A stretch of DNA of 64,000 nucleotides from Adiantum capillus-veneris (GCA_014529385.2 CM043950.1:82968843-83032842), one strand, 5' to 3'. Counted from the first letter of the stretch, positions 48,275-62,169 are shown. Notes: generated by a model from the sequence alone, not told the origin. Numbers and translations: made by a program.

Positions 48275-50427
48275 TGAAATGTACCCAACATTTTTCAATA
48301 AAAGTATTTCGTTTACTTTGCAAATATTTAAGGTTTACATTTTATTAAGTCAAAGAGCATTTCAATAGAACAATCGGATTGAAAATCGGACTTTAGAACT
48401 ATTAATTATGACATTCATTCACTTGAAAACAATAGGTTGATGGGAAACTCAGGTCTCAAGACTGTATCTAAAGATAAGAATTTACCCTTGAGAAAGAAGG
48501 AGCAATTTTAGGAAAGGAGGAGTAATTTTAGAAGAGAAGAAGTAGGAGGAGTACTTTTAGGAAAGAAAGAGAGGAGAAGTTTAGTTTAAAGCTCTTTTCT
48601 TGGAAGCCAAGATTCTTCTTAGATACTCAAAATCGTGCATCAGCATCTGTGTGCAAAAAAAATAAAGTAAAAAAATCTATAGCTGCGAGTATGCACGAAC
48701 TTATCTCTCTTTGCTTCCCACTATTCTTAGATGGCCTTGAGAGCCTATATAAAGACCCCTCTCCCTTCACCTTTTAATACACATAAGCTCTCTTGCTTTG
48801 ACGTCCAAGTTACCTTCTCTCTCTCAACCTCTCTCCCTTAAGCTCTTACCCTCAAGCCATCTCCATCTCCAACTCTTTCTCTACCATCATTGTGTTGCCC
48901 CTCAAATTCTTGAGTTCTCTTTCTCACTTTGTCACTTCTCTTTCGTGATACAATAGCGAGTGACTCGAAGCTCGAAGGATGCTCATGTCGCTCCACCTCC
49001 AAGAAAGGTGCAGAGGGAGGCATCAACTACTCCAAATGCTACTCAAGCAGCGGTATTGGTTGCGAAAGAAGTCGAATCCATCCAATCCCAGCCACGAGAG
49101 GTAGTCGAACATTTTGCTAATCCGGTAAGACAAATTTACAATTCTGCATTGTTATACATGATGACCAATAATCAAGCATAGGAATTTCCTTAAATTGTCC
49201 AAGAAACGTGATTATATTACAAGAAACAAGCATAATATGATATCATAGATAGAGAAGGAATTGTTTGATTTATGGTTACTATTTGATAAACTGTCTCTGT
49301 TTGATATTAGAAATTAGTTAATCATGTTTGAGAAATCACTTAAAGAAAACAATTCTTGAAATAATATCTTGTTTCTAGATGGAACTCATGGTTAGCGAGG
49401 TGATTTCTCGGTTAGCGAAGAATAAGCTGAGGTTATCAGCTCTCTTTTTGTCACTTGCGATTAGCAAGATGCCTTGCGGTAAGCGAGATGTTCCCTTATG
49501 GTTAGCGACTAGGAAAGTATGTGCATTTCATGGTTAGTGAATAAGTGAATCCTTTGCAAATGCTCTATTGGTTAGACAAAGAAAGTCCACAGGTAGCGGC
49601 AAACTCTTAAGAATAATTGAAAGATTCATTTTTGGTGAATTATAGGACTATCTTCATTAGACCGTGTTTGAGAAAGAAATGTTTTGGTGATGTTTGAAGG
49701 GCTGGATGAAAGAACATGTGCCTGCAATTACGAAAAGAATACTTTTTATATATGTAAAACAATGTGGTAGTAATTAAAAAACAAGCTAAAAAGTATGAGT
49801 ATGGGGTGAAAAGTGGGGGCTGGCTTAGGTTGCGAGTCAAGGATGGGTGGTCTCGATTAGTCAAAAAAATCTCCACTCCCTCTTATTAAGATAAGTCTTA
49901 AATATATGTGGGCTTGAAAGCTATGGAACAATTAGTTGGGTACTTTTCACAAGATTTCTAGCTAGTTAGACTAAGTCTCATATCATATTTATGGTTTTTG
50001 GATGGCAGCCGTGCCTCTTAAACGTGGGAAAAAAGGCGTTGTTTATGGATTCTAAATATGTCAATGGGATTTCATCTTTATGTTAGGAAACAACTTTCAT
50101 TAGAATCCTTAATTTATTGACGTGGCTTGTGGTGTATGACCCTTATGTTAGGAAACAACTTTCATTAGAATCCTTAATTTATTGACGTGGCTTGTGGTGT
50201 ATGACCCTTATGTTAGGAAACAACTTTCATTAGAATCCTTAATTTATTGACGTGGCTTGTGGTGTATGACCCTTATAACCACAAAAATGATGGATAGAGG
50301 ACTTCCTCTCTTCTGTTGCTCGTATCTCTACTTGGTGGAAACGGAGTAGGGTGTTGTCAATGGAAAAAAAGAATAAAGGAAGGCCATCTATCAAGTCGCC
50401 CCAATCTTCTCAGAGTTGGGGACCTCA
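48275..50427 (+). repeat. LTR of G3, 2.15 kb, same family as the G2 LTR
   Basis: Begins TGAAATGTACCC after a purine-rich tract (GAGTTGGGGAGAC) and ends GGGGACCTCA. Both ends match the 284-bp G2 LTR, but about 1.85 kb (roughly 48505-50360) is present only here. That extra part holds a TATA box (CCTATATAAAGACCCC, 48746-48761) and a triple 65-bp repeat. Either it is the true U3/R body deleted from G2, or a later insertion. Confidence 0.65.
50080..50274. repeat. 65-bp repeat in three identical tandem copies
   Basis: Units 50080-50144, 50145-50209 and 50210-50274 are identical by eye. Each starts ATGTTAGGAAACAACTTTC and ends GTGTATGACCCTT. Confidence 0.95.
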
Positions 50428-50576
50428 CATTGAGCCATAAGAAGTCTAAAAGGAGATATCCCTTGGAAATTCTACAATATTAGACCCACTCACTACTTTC
50501 AAAGCTAAGAGGAGCAACAATTGAAGTTTTGAATTGCCAAAGAATACACTAAGTAAACACATAAATTCTATTAACA

Positions 50577-51680
50577 TGGTTGACAATAACCAAGAAAGTA
50601 CCATGAACATTGATAAATTTGATTTTTCACATAAAGGTTCTAATGATGATGCCCCCATGTTTGTGAATCATCTTGTTACTAGGTTGTAGCAAGCTATGGG
50701 CAACCCTACTTTGCAAGCCAAAGATACTCAACAACTTCATACTTATGGGGTTTCCCTTCCTCCAAGAGGAGAGAGAGCTTAGGAGACCTCTTGATGAGAC
50801 CCCCAAAAGAAGACGCTCTCCCATACAAGAGGAGGAATCCAAAGAACAAGAAAGTAATGAATTCCTAAGTTCCTCTGAAGATGTGGCTCCACAAAGACGG
50901 CGGTCTAGATGGTCACCAACTCCTCCCAAGAGGAAACGGTCAGCCCATAGTCCTTTTCCTCATCACTTCAAAAGGGAAGAGAGGAAACAAAGGAAGAAAA
51001 GGGTAAGAAAGTGGCCACCCTCTTCTCCTTCTTTTCTACCTTCCTCCTCTTCCGACAAAAGCTATGGCTATTTTCCTAGAGAGTACAAGAGGGGAGGACA
51101 TCGCAAATCATACCTTGCATGGTGAAGGTCACAAAAGTTCAAGAAGTTCAAAGAGGGAGGAAAGAGTATCTCTTTTCTCACCTATGATGGCAACTTTGGT
51201 GCTACCAACAAAGTATTGGCTTTCATCCAGCAATTTGATGTGGCCTTTGGAGACAAGGGCTTCACCGAGTCCTCCAAGCTATAGCATGTAGCTATACACT
51301 TCCAAAAATCGGCTCATCAATTGTGGGCTAGCCTTTGTGGCAACCGCAAAGCCCCAAAGACATGGAAAACTCTACGAGTTTCCATCATGAAGCAATTTCT
51401 TGTAAGCGATGCAAAGGACAAAGTGCTTACCGAATGGTACAGTTTGAAGCTTATCTCTCATGATTCTATCCACAAATATGTAGACAAGTTTTAGGATTTA
51501 CATCTCAAGGCTACTATCTTTCAAAAGATAGACTTCATTGAGAAAAAGCAACAATTCTGTGCGGGATTACCTGAAGAGATGGCTAAGTACGTCAACTCTC
51601 AACATCCCGGTTCTATCATCAAAGTAATCCACCACAACAGGGAGTTTTTTTAAGTGAAGGGAGCAAGGACATAGTTATTG
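50577..51680 (+). pseudogene. G4 gag
   Basis: ATG 50577 reads MVDNNQESTMNIDKFDF; after a stop and frame change near 50765 the main frame is Arg/Ser/Pro-rich (TPKRRRSPIQEEESKEQ, PPKRKRSAHSPFP), strongly basic and RS-like. The gag core follows from about 51150: SISFLTYDGNFGATNKVLAF, then AHQLWASLCGNRKAPKTW and FCAGLPEEMAKYV. Stops lie at 51123, 51282, 51492 and 51650. An RS-like N-terminal region in a gag is unusual and may bind nucleic acid. Confidence 0.75.
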
Positions 51681-51811
51681 TTCTTGCCCAAGATAAATGC
51701 CCACAATGAGACTCCTAAAGTTTTCACCCTCAAAGCTCCAAAAGAGGATGCTCATTGCAAAGGATCACCTCTCTCCTATGCTTGAAGAAAGATAAGGGAG
51801 CATGATTCCTT

Positions 51812-52060
51812 CATCTTGTTGACCCAGGCTCTACTCACAACTTCATATCAACAGAGTTGGCCACCAAGTTGGGCATTCAAGCTTTTGATATGGGAGATAC
51901 TGTAACGACTCACACCGCTTTCAAGGGACAGCAAGACTTCGTTACTACCTTGATTGGGAAGTTGAGGCTTTATGTCTAAATTTATGTCAATAAAAAAGAC
52001 TTTTTCATCTCTCCTCTCCAACATGAGGATGCTATCCATGGTTCAACCACATGGCTGCCA
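51812..52060 (+). pseudogene. G4 protease
   Basis: Frame reads HLVDPGSTHNFISTELATKL with the catalytic Asp kept and Pro at the next position, where Ser or Thr is usual. A stop occurs near 51977. Homology fades by about 52060. Confidence 0.7.
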
Positions 52061-52278
52061 ACATGAAGTTCCCTAAAAGGATAATCTACTTCACCTACAG
52101 GGGAAAGAACATGTATATAGATTCTAGTGAGTCTGGTCTTACTATACCACTTGTAAATCCTCACACTTTTGATAAATCAATGAAGACCTCAGTTTTTGCG
52201 TACATGATTTTTGTGAAAGAGTCCCTAAAAGGTAATAAATTTTCATCAAATGTAAATGGTAGGAATCAAGAAGAGTAA

Positions 52279-53840
52279 TTGTCTAATTTCCTAAAAGGAT
52301 TCCAAGATGTGTTCATTGATGATATCCCTACTAACTTCCCTCCAAAACAAGGGGATGATGACCATCGAATTGAGCTCCTACCAGGAAGCTCACCACCTAA
52401 CAAGCCTCCTTATCGAGTTTCTCAAGCTCAACAAGAGGAGATCATGAGGCAAGTACAAGAATTGGTAGACAAAGGGATGGTGACGCCTAGCTCCTCTCCC
52501 TTTTGTTCTCCAATCCTTTTAGTGCAAAAGAAAGATGGTACATACCATATGTGTGTGGACTATTAAGCACTAAACCATATCACTATCAAAACTAGATTTC
52601 CCATGCCTCAAGTAGAAGATCTGTTTGATAAGCTACAAGGCTCTACCTAATTCAGTAGTATTGACCTTAAAAGTGACTATCATCAAATAAGGATAGTGGA
52701 TGAATATATCTTAAAGACTACGTTTTGTACAACATTTGGTCTTTATGAATATTTACTCATGCCTTTTGGCTTGCCTAATGCACCAACACCATTCAATCGT
52801 TCAATGGAGAAAATCTCTAGACCCTATTGCAAATTCACTGGAGTGTTCTTTGATGATATCATCATCTACTTCAAGTCCTTGGAGGAGAACAAGCAACATC
52901 TCCAAGTGATTTTTCAAGCATCGAGGGAGAACAAGCTTTTTCTCAACCAAAAGAAAAGCAAATTTTTCCTTCAAGAGATTCAATACTTAGGTCATATTAT
53001 CTCTCAAGATAGTATCCATATGGATATATGAAATTTAGAGGTAATAAAAGCATGCCTTAATCCAAGGAGTCTACATGAGCTAAGAAGCTTTATTGGTATG
53101 TGTGCATACTATAGATGCTTCATAGCAAAATTGTCTCAAATAGCAGGACCATTACATGACTTAACAAAGAAGAATGTTCAAGAGAAAAATTCTTTTGAAA
53201 AGCTCAAAGAGAAGCTTACTTCCCAACTAGTTCTCATGCTTCCAGATCTCTCAAAGCCATTTGAGGTCCAATGTGATGCTTGTGGTGATTGATTTGGAGC
53301 AATCTTGCTTCAAGAAGGGCATGACATAGCATATGAGAGCCGAAGACTCAATACGTATGAGCAGGTCTTGAGAATTTATGAGAACTACATGCCTTAGACA
53401 CATGGAAGCACTATCTATTGGGGACTCCATTTACTTTACAAACAGACCATCAAAGTCTCAAATACTTCATGACACAAACCAAGCTTTCCAACAAACAAAT
53501 GAGGTGCGCAAATTTTCTTTTGCAATTTTATTTTCACATTGCTCCCGTTGCTGGTAAGCACAATCAAGTGGTTGATGCTTTTTTTCAATGCCCAAAAGTT
53601 AATGAGGTGTCTATAGCTACTCACAATGATCTATCTTCTGTGATAGATGTGTATGCTACTGACTCTGACTTTAAAGACATTATGGAAGCCCTTGATTTGG
53701 GGAAGAAAGAGGAACCATTCACCTTACAGGATGGTTATCTTCTCCATGGAAATAGGCTATGTGTTACCCACTCCCTTCGTGATAAAGTCATGTATGGACC
53801 ACTGCTCCTCCCTATGCAGGGCATAGAGGCATTCAACCTA
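52279..53840 (+). pseudogene. G4 reverse transcriptase and RNase H
   Basis: Reads FQDVFIDDIPTNFPPKQGDD, then PPYRVSQAQQEEIMRQVQEL, SPFCSPILLVQKKDGTYHMC, MPFGLPNAPTPFNRSM and the catalytic FFDDIIIYFKS (about 52845). The connection part is FLQEIQYLGHIISQDSI and RSFIGMCAYYRCFIAK. RNase H includes FEVQCDACGD (about 53265) and LQTDHQSLKYFMTQT. Stops at 52563, 52648, 53030, 53290 and 53396 break it, mostly without frameshift before 53360. Confidence 0.85.
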
Positions 53841-53849
53841 CTCTCCAAG

Positions 53850-55080
53850 GAGTAGAGACGTATTTCTATCGGTCTATCATGAAAGTGGACATACAAGAGT
53901 ATGTATGGTATTCCAAAAGACCAAGTATTATAGAAGGAAGCAACCTAGATTACTCCAGCCATTGCCTATCGCAAATTCACCATGGGAGAGTATATCCATG
54001 GAGTTTATCTTTAAATTACCATGGGAATACGAGAATATGGAAAGTAGTCAACAAATTTAGCAAGCAAGCACACTTTATTCCTGTCAAAAAGACTATTGAG
54101 GCACACCAAATGGCAACTCTCTTCATATCTCAGATTTCAAATACCATGGATTGCCAACATCCATCGTGTCAAATAGAGATCCTAGAATGACCAGTAATTT
54201 TTGGAAAGGTCTCTTTGAAAATCTAGGTACAAGATTGAATTTCTCTTTGACCTATCACCCACAAATGGATGGCCAAAGTGAGATAGCCAATCTTCCAATG
54301 CTCAGCCTACTAAAGACTTATGTTACCAAAGTAGATCAACGCTCACAATGGAAAAAGTACTTACCTCTTGTAGAGTATGTGTACAATAATATTGTCTATA
54401 CTTCTACGGGAAAAGCACCTTTTGAAATCATTGAGGGAAGACCTAAAAGTCCCTTGCTACTCAAAGTACATGGGAAGATCTTCTCGTTGCCGATGAGTAT
54501 AGCCATGACCTACAAGAATATTTTCAAAAGATTAAGGAGGCTATATCCATCTCTCAACAAAGGGAAAAAGATGTTGGAAGGGCCTTAACATTCAAAGAAG
54601 ATGATTGGGTCTTACTTAAGTTTCCCAAGGCTCGATTGAGGCAAACGACGTGCAAAAATCCTACGGGCCATCAAAACTGTTATGCTAAATTAGCAAAAAG
54701 ATACTATGGTGCTTTTCAAATCTTGAAGCCAATCAACAAGATGGCTTATCAACTCAAGTTTCCCAACCATTGGCTCATATAGAATGCTTTTCATGAGAGC
54801 CTACTTAAGCCCTACAAAGGAGAGCCACCAAGTGAACCAATTATTGAAGACCCTCTCGAAATCAAAGACCAAGAAGGGGTGCTACAGCCCAAAGCTATCC
54901 TTTGGCATAAGACTAAACAAATGTACAAATTTCTTTTAAATGGCCAATGTTTTTGTCTTATAAGACTAGTTATCGTTTTATTGTGCACAATTTAAATAGT
55001 ATGTATGCTTAGAATCATGTTTGTGATGATGACGTCTCTCAAACACCAAGTAGAATTTGTCACTCTACTTGGGAGAATGA
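53850..55080 (+). pseudogene. G4 integrase and chromodomain-like tail
   Basis: Pieces across frames: VNKFSKQAHFIPVKKTIEA, SIVSNRDPRMTSNFWKGLF (second catalytic Asp), YHPQMDGQSEIANLPMLSLL (catalytic Glu kept), and a KAPFEIIEGRPKSP block. The segment LAKRYYGAFQILKPINKMAY belongs to the C-terminal domain. A stretch around 54880-55010 resembles a decayed chromodomain (PKAILWHKTKQ). Broken by several frameshifts near 53860, 54190 and 54590. Confidence 0.75.
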
Positions 55081-55269
55081 AATGCACTAAAGAGCAGACA
55101 TGCTTGCGGCAGCTATGTCCCCAAGCACCAAATGGGTTAGTCATCCATCTTGGAAATATGTCGTAGGGTAAAAAAGGATCCTCTACCCACTAAGAAACAT
55201 TGACTAATGACTAAGACTTTATCTCTTCTACCTCATAGTCGAGGACGACTTTGATTTCAAGAGAGAGGT

Positions 55270-55829
55270 AATGTCATAAAATCTAGTATCTAACCAACCC
55301 AAATGATTTTCTCATATTAAACCGATCATTTAATGTGGGAGAATAGACGAGAAAAAGGGTTAGAATATAGACATGTGCTTATGGGTCTATCTCAACACGG
55401 GGCCAATGGTAAAGGGGTCCAAATCAGAGATGATCTGCCAAAGAGCAAGGCTAGCTAATGGAGCTTAAATTAGCTTCATTAAAGACCTCCAAAGGTGCAA
55501 GTCCTTTGACCTTAGGTAAGCTAAGGCCGAGCTTGAGGTGGGAACCCTACCCAAGCTTGAGATGCATGTCATGATTGATGACTAAGGTGTTTGAGGTGAT
55601 TGTCGTGCTTGCTGACTAAGATTCTTGAGGTGCTTGTCATGCTTGCTGGCTAAAATGCTTGAGGTGCTTGTCATGCTTGCCGGCTAGGGACCTTGAGGTG
55701 CTTGTGGGACCACTACCCAAGCTTGAGGTGCTTTGTCGTGCTTGCTGACTAAGGTGCTTGTGTTCCAAAAGTAAACATCATTCCTACAAGAGAGGGAGCG
55801 AGCCCTAAATCTAGGGGGATGAGAGAGAA

Positions 55830-55922
<93 letters not shown>

Positions 55923-56554
55923 GGTAAGCCCAAGCCTGAAGAGGAAGAAAGGACACATGTCATGCACTACCCATGTTGCCCTCACGGTGTGCTTGGAGCC
56001 TATTGTTGGCCTCCCAAGGGGTCCAATGATAAATTAGTTAATTTAATTAATTGTTTTTGCATTTATCGAGTGCTCTCTCTCAAAGAGGAAAGGGGGACAC
56101 TTGACCCAAGTCTACCCTTGTTGCTTGATATGCCTCTTGCATGTGATTGACTAGGCCTGGAGGGGTCCAATGAGCTTCAAGCATGAGCTACAAGGGGGGG
56201 TCGACCAAAGCAAGAAGGGGGCCTGCTTAGGGGAATACTCTCCCACACACTCACATCTCAATGTGTGTGAGTGTGTGTGGGAGAGTATACCCCCCACAAA
56301 GCCCCCCTTCTTGCTTTGGTAGACCCCCCTTGTAGCTCATGATTGAAGCTCATTGGACCCCTCCAGGCCTAGCCAATCACATGCAATATGCATATCAAGT
56401 AACAGGGGTAGCCTTGGGACAAGTGTCCCCCTTTCCCCTTTGAGAGAGAGTACCCCTTGGGAGGCCAACCAAAAGGCTTTAGGCACACCATGAGGGCAAC
56501 ATGGGTAGGGGATTGACATGCGTCCTTGCTGTCTCTTGAGGCTTGGGCTTACCC

Positions 56555-56590
<36 letters not shown>

Positions 56591-57134
56591 CTCTCTTATT
56601 CCCCTAGCTTTAGGGCTCACCCCCTCTCTTGTAGGGATGTTGTTGACTTTTGGAACACAAGCACCTTAGTCAGCAAGAAGCACGAAAAAACACTTCAAGC
56701 TTGGGTAGTGTTCCCACAAGCACCTCAAGCTCCCTAGTTGGTAAGCATTACAAGGGCCTAAATCATCTTAGTCATCAAGCACGACGAGCACCTCAATATT
56801 GGGCAAGGTTCCCACCTTAAGCTCGGCACTAGCTTACCTAGGTCAAAGGACTTTTAACACTAACCTTTGGAGGTCTTTAATGAAGCTAGCCCTAAGGTGT
56901 TTAAGCTCCATTAGATAGCCTTGCTCTGTGGCAGATCATCTCTCATTTGGACCCCTTTACCATTGGCCCCACGTTGAGATAGGCCCGTAAGCACATGTCA
57001 ATATTCTAACACTTGTTTAGGGTTTAGGGTTTAGGGTTAAACCCTAACCCTAAACCCTAAACCCTAAACCCTAAATGATCAGTTTAATATGAGAAAATCA
57101 TTTGGGTTGGTTAGTTATTAGATTTTATGACATT
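55270..57134. repeat. Large inverted-repeat foldback, 1.87 kb
   Basis: The left arm (55270-56250) and right arm (about 56257-57134) are inverted copies of the R-family LTR first half. Outer ends match as AATGTCATAAAATCTA and its complement. Mirrored internal landmarks include a (CA)n at 55833-55920 against (GT)n at 56557-56590, a GAGGGGTCCAATGAGCTTCA block, and a centre reading CCCACACACTCACATCTCAA then TGTGTGTGAGTGTGTGTGGG. The transcript of either strand would form a very long hairpin. Confidence 0.88.
57016..57075. repeat. Interstitial telomere repeats, head-to-head
   Basis: About three TTTAGGG units followed at once by about five CCCTAAA units (one variant CCCTAA), meeting at GGGTTAAACCC. 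Located inside the right arm of the foldback, where the left arm at 55340-55370 has unrelated sequence, so it was added to one arm only. Confidence 0.95.
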
Positions 57135-57589
57135 GTAAGCTAAGCAAATGATTATGAAATGGTGAGAGACGTCACAAGAGCTATCGGGTTGCTTGAGGAT
57201 CACATGAATGTGGTAGTTTGTAAGACACTAGTTTGCAAAAAAGATAATAGAATTGACCGTTAATTGCTCGTATTTGTGATGAAGAAGGAGTTGCCATCGT
57301 CATTCAGAACCATCAAATTACCACGGGAGGACGCTTTGATCCTCTCAAGAAGGAAGACTGGATGAAACAAGAAGATGGCACACCATTGAGAGGTATATTG
57401 AGGCATTTTAAGCAAGTGCAAATGTGTTTTGGTGTATTTTTTATTCTAAAGAAATGCTTTTTTTACAAGAGGCATGGAACTTGGATATGTTCTAATGTGG
57501 AAAGTGCTCACTCTCGGTACACAAGCGAACATTGGTAGTGCAATACAGTGGAGATTGTGGCACACTGCCATTTCTAGGGAGAAAATTGG
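57135..57589. other. Unidentified stretch with a coding-like frame
   Basis: Frames around 57540-57590 read VVQYSGDCGTLPFLGRKLV and appear to continue after the piggyBac insertion in the same frame (KWLPIFEDNEEIGNK at 58937 onward). No family recognised. Confidence 0.35.
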
Positions 57590-57593
57590 TTAA

Positions 57594-58933
57594 CACTAGG
57601 TTGGTAATGGGACACTTTTATGTCCTGGGACACTTTTATGTTCTGTTAAGTGACCATTTTCCTTCAATTATGTCAAGAGTTTCAAAATGGATTTTGAGGC
57701 GCTATCTATCTAGAAAGTTGTCTCGTGAGCTGAAAAAAACTCGACATTTTTTTGGAATATCAATTCCATCTTTAACCTAGTCCTTGCACAACATTTCACA
57801 ACCTAAACTGTGTGAAAAAACGAGTCCTATTTTTGGCTTTTTTCAACTTTTTGCAAATATACCACTCTAGAATTCATTTTTGTGAGGTCTATAATGCTAG
57901 ATAACTATCTTTAGTAGTCCTCAACATGTCCTTATGCTTCTAGGAAGAAATAAATATTAAAGTTGTAAGTTATGGCCAAATTACAAAAAATTGTCAAATC
58001 CTGTTTTTTAGCCAATTTTAGCTTTCTTATTATTTTTTTGGTGAATTTCATGATATCCAAATGCATTTTTGATTTTCTATGTCGCATATTGTAACATAAA
58101 GCTAATATTCCTTGAGTTTTGGAGCACCTAGTACCCTATTTTGCATAGTACACAACGATGGTTGATTTTTTCAATTATAGAAGAAAACGAAACATTCTAG
58201 TATATCAAGTATAGCTTTTTCAATATTGTTAGTTTCTTGTGACAACTACATGCATTTTGTATGTAGTAACCATATCTAGTCATAAGGATCAAATTTGGCT
58301 AGATATTGAATAGTTTCTATGGGATTCTACAACTCATAATGTTGAACCCAATTTTTTCATGTTTGCTGTATTTAGCACTTCATCTTTGTCCCCAAGATTC
58401 CCCTTGGTAAGAGATGTATTATTCTTTTGACATGCTCCATGGCTCCTTATGAACATAAAGGAAAATAGGGAACTAAGAAAACATGCATATATTACTTGTA
58501 TTGAGCGTGGCTATAGAAACTTTGATGATAGGTTTGCAGAATGGTAAAAATTCAACTTTTTTGTACCTATTTATTTTGGCAAAACAAAAAACAGTGAGTG
58601 AGAAGCAATCATATGTTCTGATCACCAACCCATTGAAGTTAACTATGGAATTTATCTCAAGTCCTACAAAAATCCCTAATCTTATTTTTATGCAACAAAA
58701 CGTAAGAAATGACTGTTTTGATGAAAATGCACTGGTCCATCAACTTTGGAGGCTTGGTGTGACCAAAAGATGAGAAATTTTACAAGTTTCTTATTTTTTC
58801 CATGTGTAGTAGGCCTTGAACTATAACCTCATGAAGGATTTTACAAAATGAGTGGATCTACTATGGTTTTGGAGGTTTTTTTTCAAAACCCTGAAAGGAC
58901 ACTTTTATGTCCTGTTAGGTTACCAACCTAGTG
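57594..58933 (-). mobile_element. Non-autonomous piggyBac-type element, copy B (1340 bp)
   Basis: Flanked by TTAA at 57590-57593 and 58934-58937. Ends CACTAGGTTGGTAAT and GTTACCAACCTAGTG (inverse CACTAGGTTGGTAAC). The right end, reverse-complemented, matches copy A over at least 130 bp (TAACAGGACATAAAAGTGTC, then CAAAACCATAGTAGATCCAC). The left end has the GGACACTTTTATGTCC palindrome twice in tandem, against once in copy A. No transposase coding. Confidence 0.88.
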
Positions 58934-58936
58934 TTA

Positions 58937-59161
58937 AATGGTTACCAATTTTTGAAGACAATGAAGAAATTGGCAACAAAATTCAGATGGTATTGGACAA
59001 ATAGGCCATTCACCTGGAGGGATGCAAAACGGGGAAAGAGGCAAGTGATTGATTTGGATAAGATGATTGAAGGAGCATACACGGTGCCAAAGACAAGCAT
59101 TGTACAGCTAGAGCCACCACCCATTGAGAAGAATAAAGATTTTGTACTATTTGACCCTTGA
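58937..59161 (+). other. Host-side sequence after piggyBac copy B
   Basis: Two overlapping frames are protein-like; one (WYWTNRPFTWRDAKRGKRQ) runs to 59159. I cannot assign a family. It may be the continuation of the unidentified coding-like sequence left of copy B. Confidence 0.25.
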
Positions 59162-59285
59162 AATTTTTGTATTCCCATTTGAGCGGGCACACCTTATGTT
59201 GAAATTAAATGGAGAGTTGTTCTCAAAAAATTTCTTCCAATTGTTTGAATTTCTCGAATTTAGTTAAATTGATTGTGAAGTGAGT

Positions 59286-61297
<2,012 letters not shown>

Positions 61298-61310
61298 TTG
61301 GTATTAGAGC
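61298..61310 (+). promoter_or_regulatory. Primer-binding site, initiator-Met type variant
   Basis: TTGGTATTAGAGC directly after the LTR end; one C-to-T change from the standard motif. Confidence 0.75.
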
Positions 61311-62169
61311 ACAAGGTTTCTCTTTTCTTGCTCAAGAACGGAGGTCCTCAAGGTAGCTATAAATGGTTGTTGTTATTAATTGTAAGTAGAATAGGGATTT
61401 TTCAGCCTTGCAGTGCTCCTGCCTTTGTGCAAATAACGGGGCATCACCGTCGAGAGCTATGGTCTTAATAGTGGAGTCCTACGGGGCTTGCCTATGGCTT
61501 AACCACTATTGAGCTATTAGAAGACATGAGCCGGTGGGGTTTTTTTTTTTTTTTTTGCGAGCTTTCGGTTGCGAGCTTTTACAATTGGAACTGTTTTTTT
61601 GAGCTTTTGAACCCTGATTTTATACTAATGATTTCTTTAAGTATCATTGTGTAGCAAAAAAACTCAAAACCTCACAGTAAAATCCTTCAATTACCAAACA
61701 CTATGTAGAAATATGGAAGCACAACAATGCTTATGCAAAATGAAACTTTACAAAAAAGCACCATTTGTATGTGTTTTTGAGCCTGTACATAAAACAAGAT
61801 TCCGAAAAATTTTGCTAGAGTCTCCTTTGTATGGAGACCTCTTCTTTAAAAAAACTATATACCCTTTCTTGGGCTCCTACATAGGATTTCCTTCACATAA
61901 ACTCTTATTTCCACTACTTAAATGATTTTGTTATCTCACACAATCTACACATAAGCCAATGGTGTAAGCATAATACAACTACATAGGAAAGCACAATCAA
62001 AGTCATCTCCACATCATGTGGCCATCATGTACCAAACAAACACAAAAGAAACATCCAAATGAAATGTATGGAGCACACCAAAATGCCATGTCAATTTCAT
62101 ATGGGTACATCAAAACATAAATCAAAACATCAAGATGTGTATTGTTAGAATAATGTTTCCCCAATCAAG
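61311..62169 (+). other. R-family leader followed by unidentified sequence
   Basis: 61311-61520 matches the antisense leader at 43989-44200. Beyond 61530, after a T16 run, no gag or other coding family is recognised; a 92-codon frame at 61647-61925 has no known domain. The element appears truncated here. Confidence 0.5.

Larger units (their letters stand above)
50577..55271 (+). mobile_element. Ty3/gypsy element G4, decayed gag-pol with chromodomain remnant
   Basis: In order: gag (50577-51680), protease (51812-52050), reverse transcriptase (52279-53030), RNase H (53098-53600), integrase (53820-54590) and a chromodomain-like tail (54890-55080). A purine-rich tract (AAGAGAGAGG) at about 55258 precedes a TG start at 55272, which is probably the 3' LTR and belongs to the R family. 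The 5' LTR is not identified; the G3 LTR ends about 150 bp upstream. Confidence 0.8.

Noticed and set aside
48960-49181. Small gene reading TRSSKDAHVAPPPRK in the G3 LTR
   Set aside because: The frame begins at GTG right after a stop, not at ATG, and no family is recognised; it may be a gag remnant but cannot be supported.
50080-50274. CRISPR-like array
   Set aside because: The three 65-bp units are contiguous with no spacers, and the DNA is eukaryotic.
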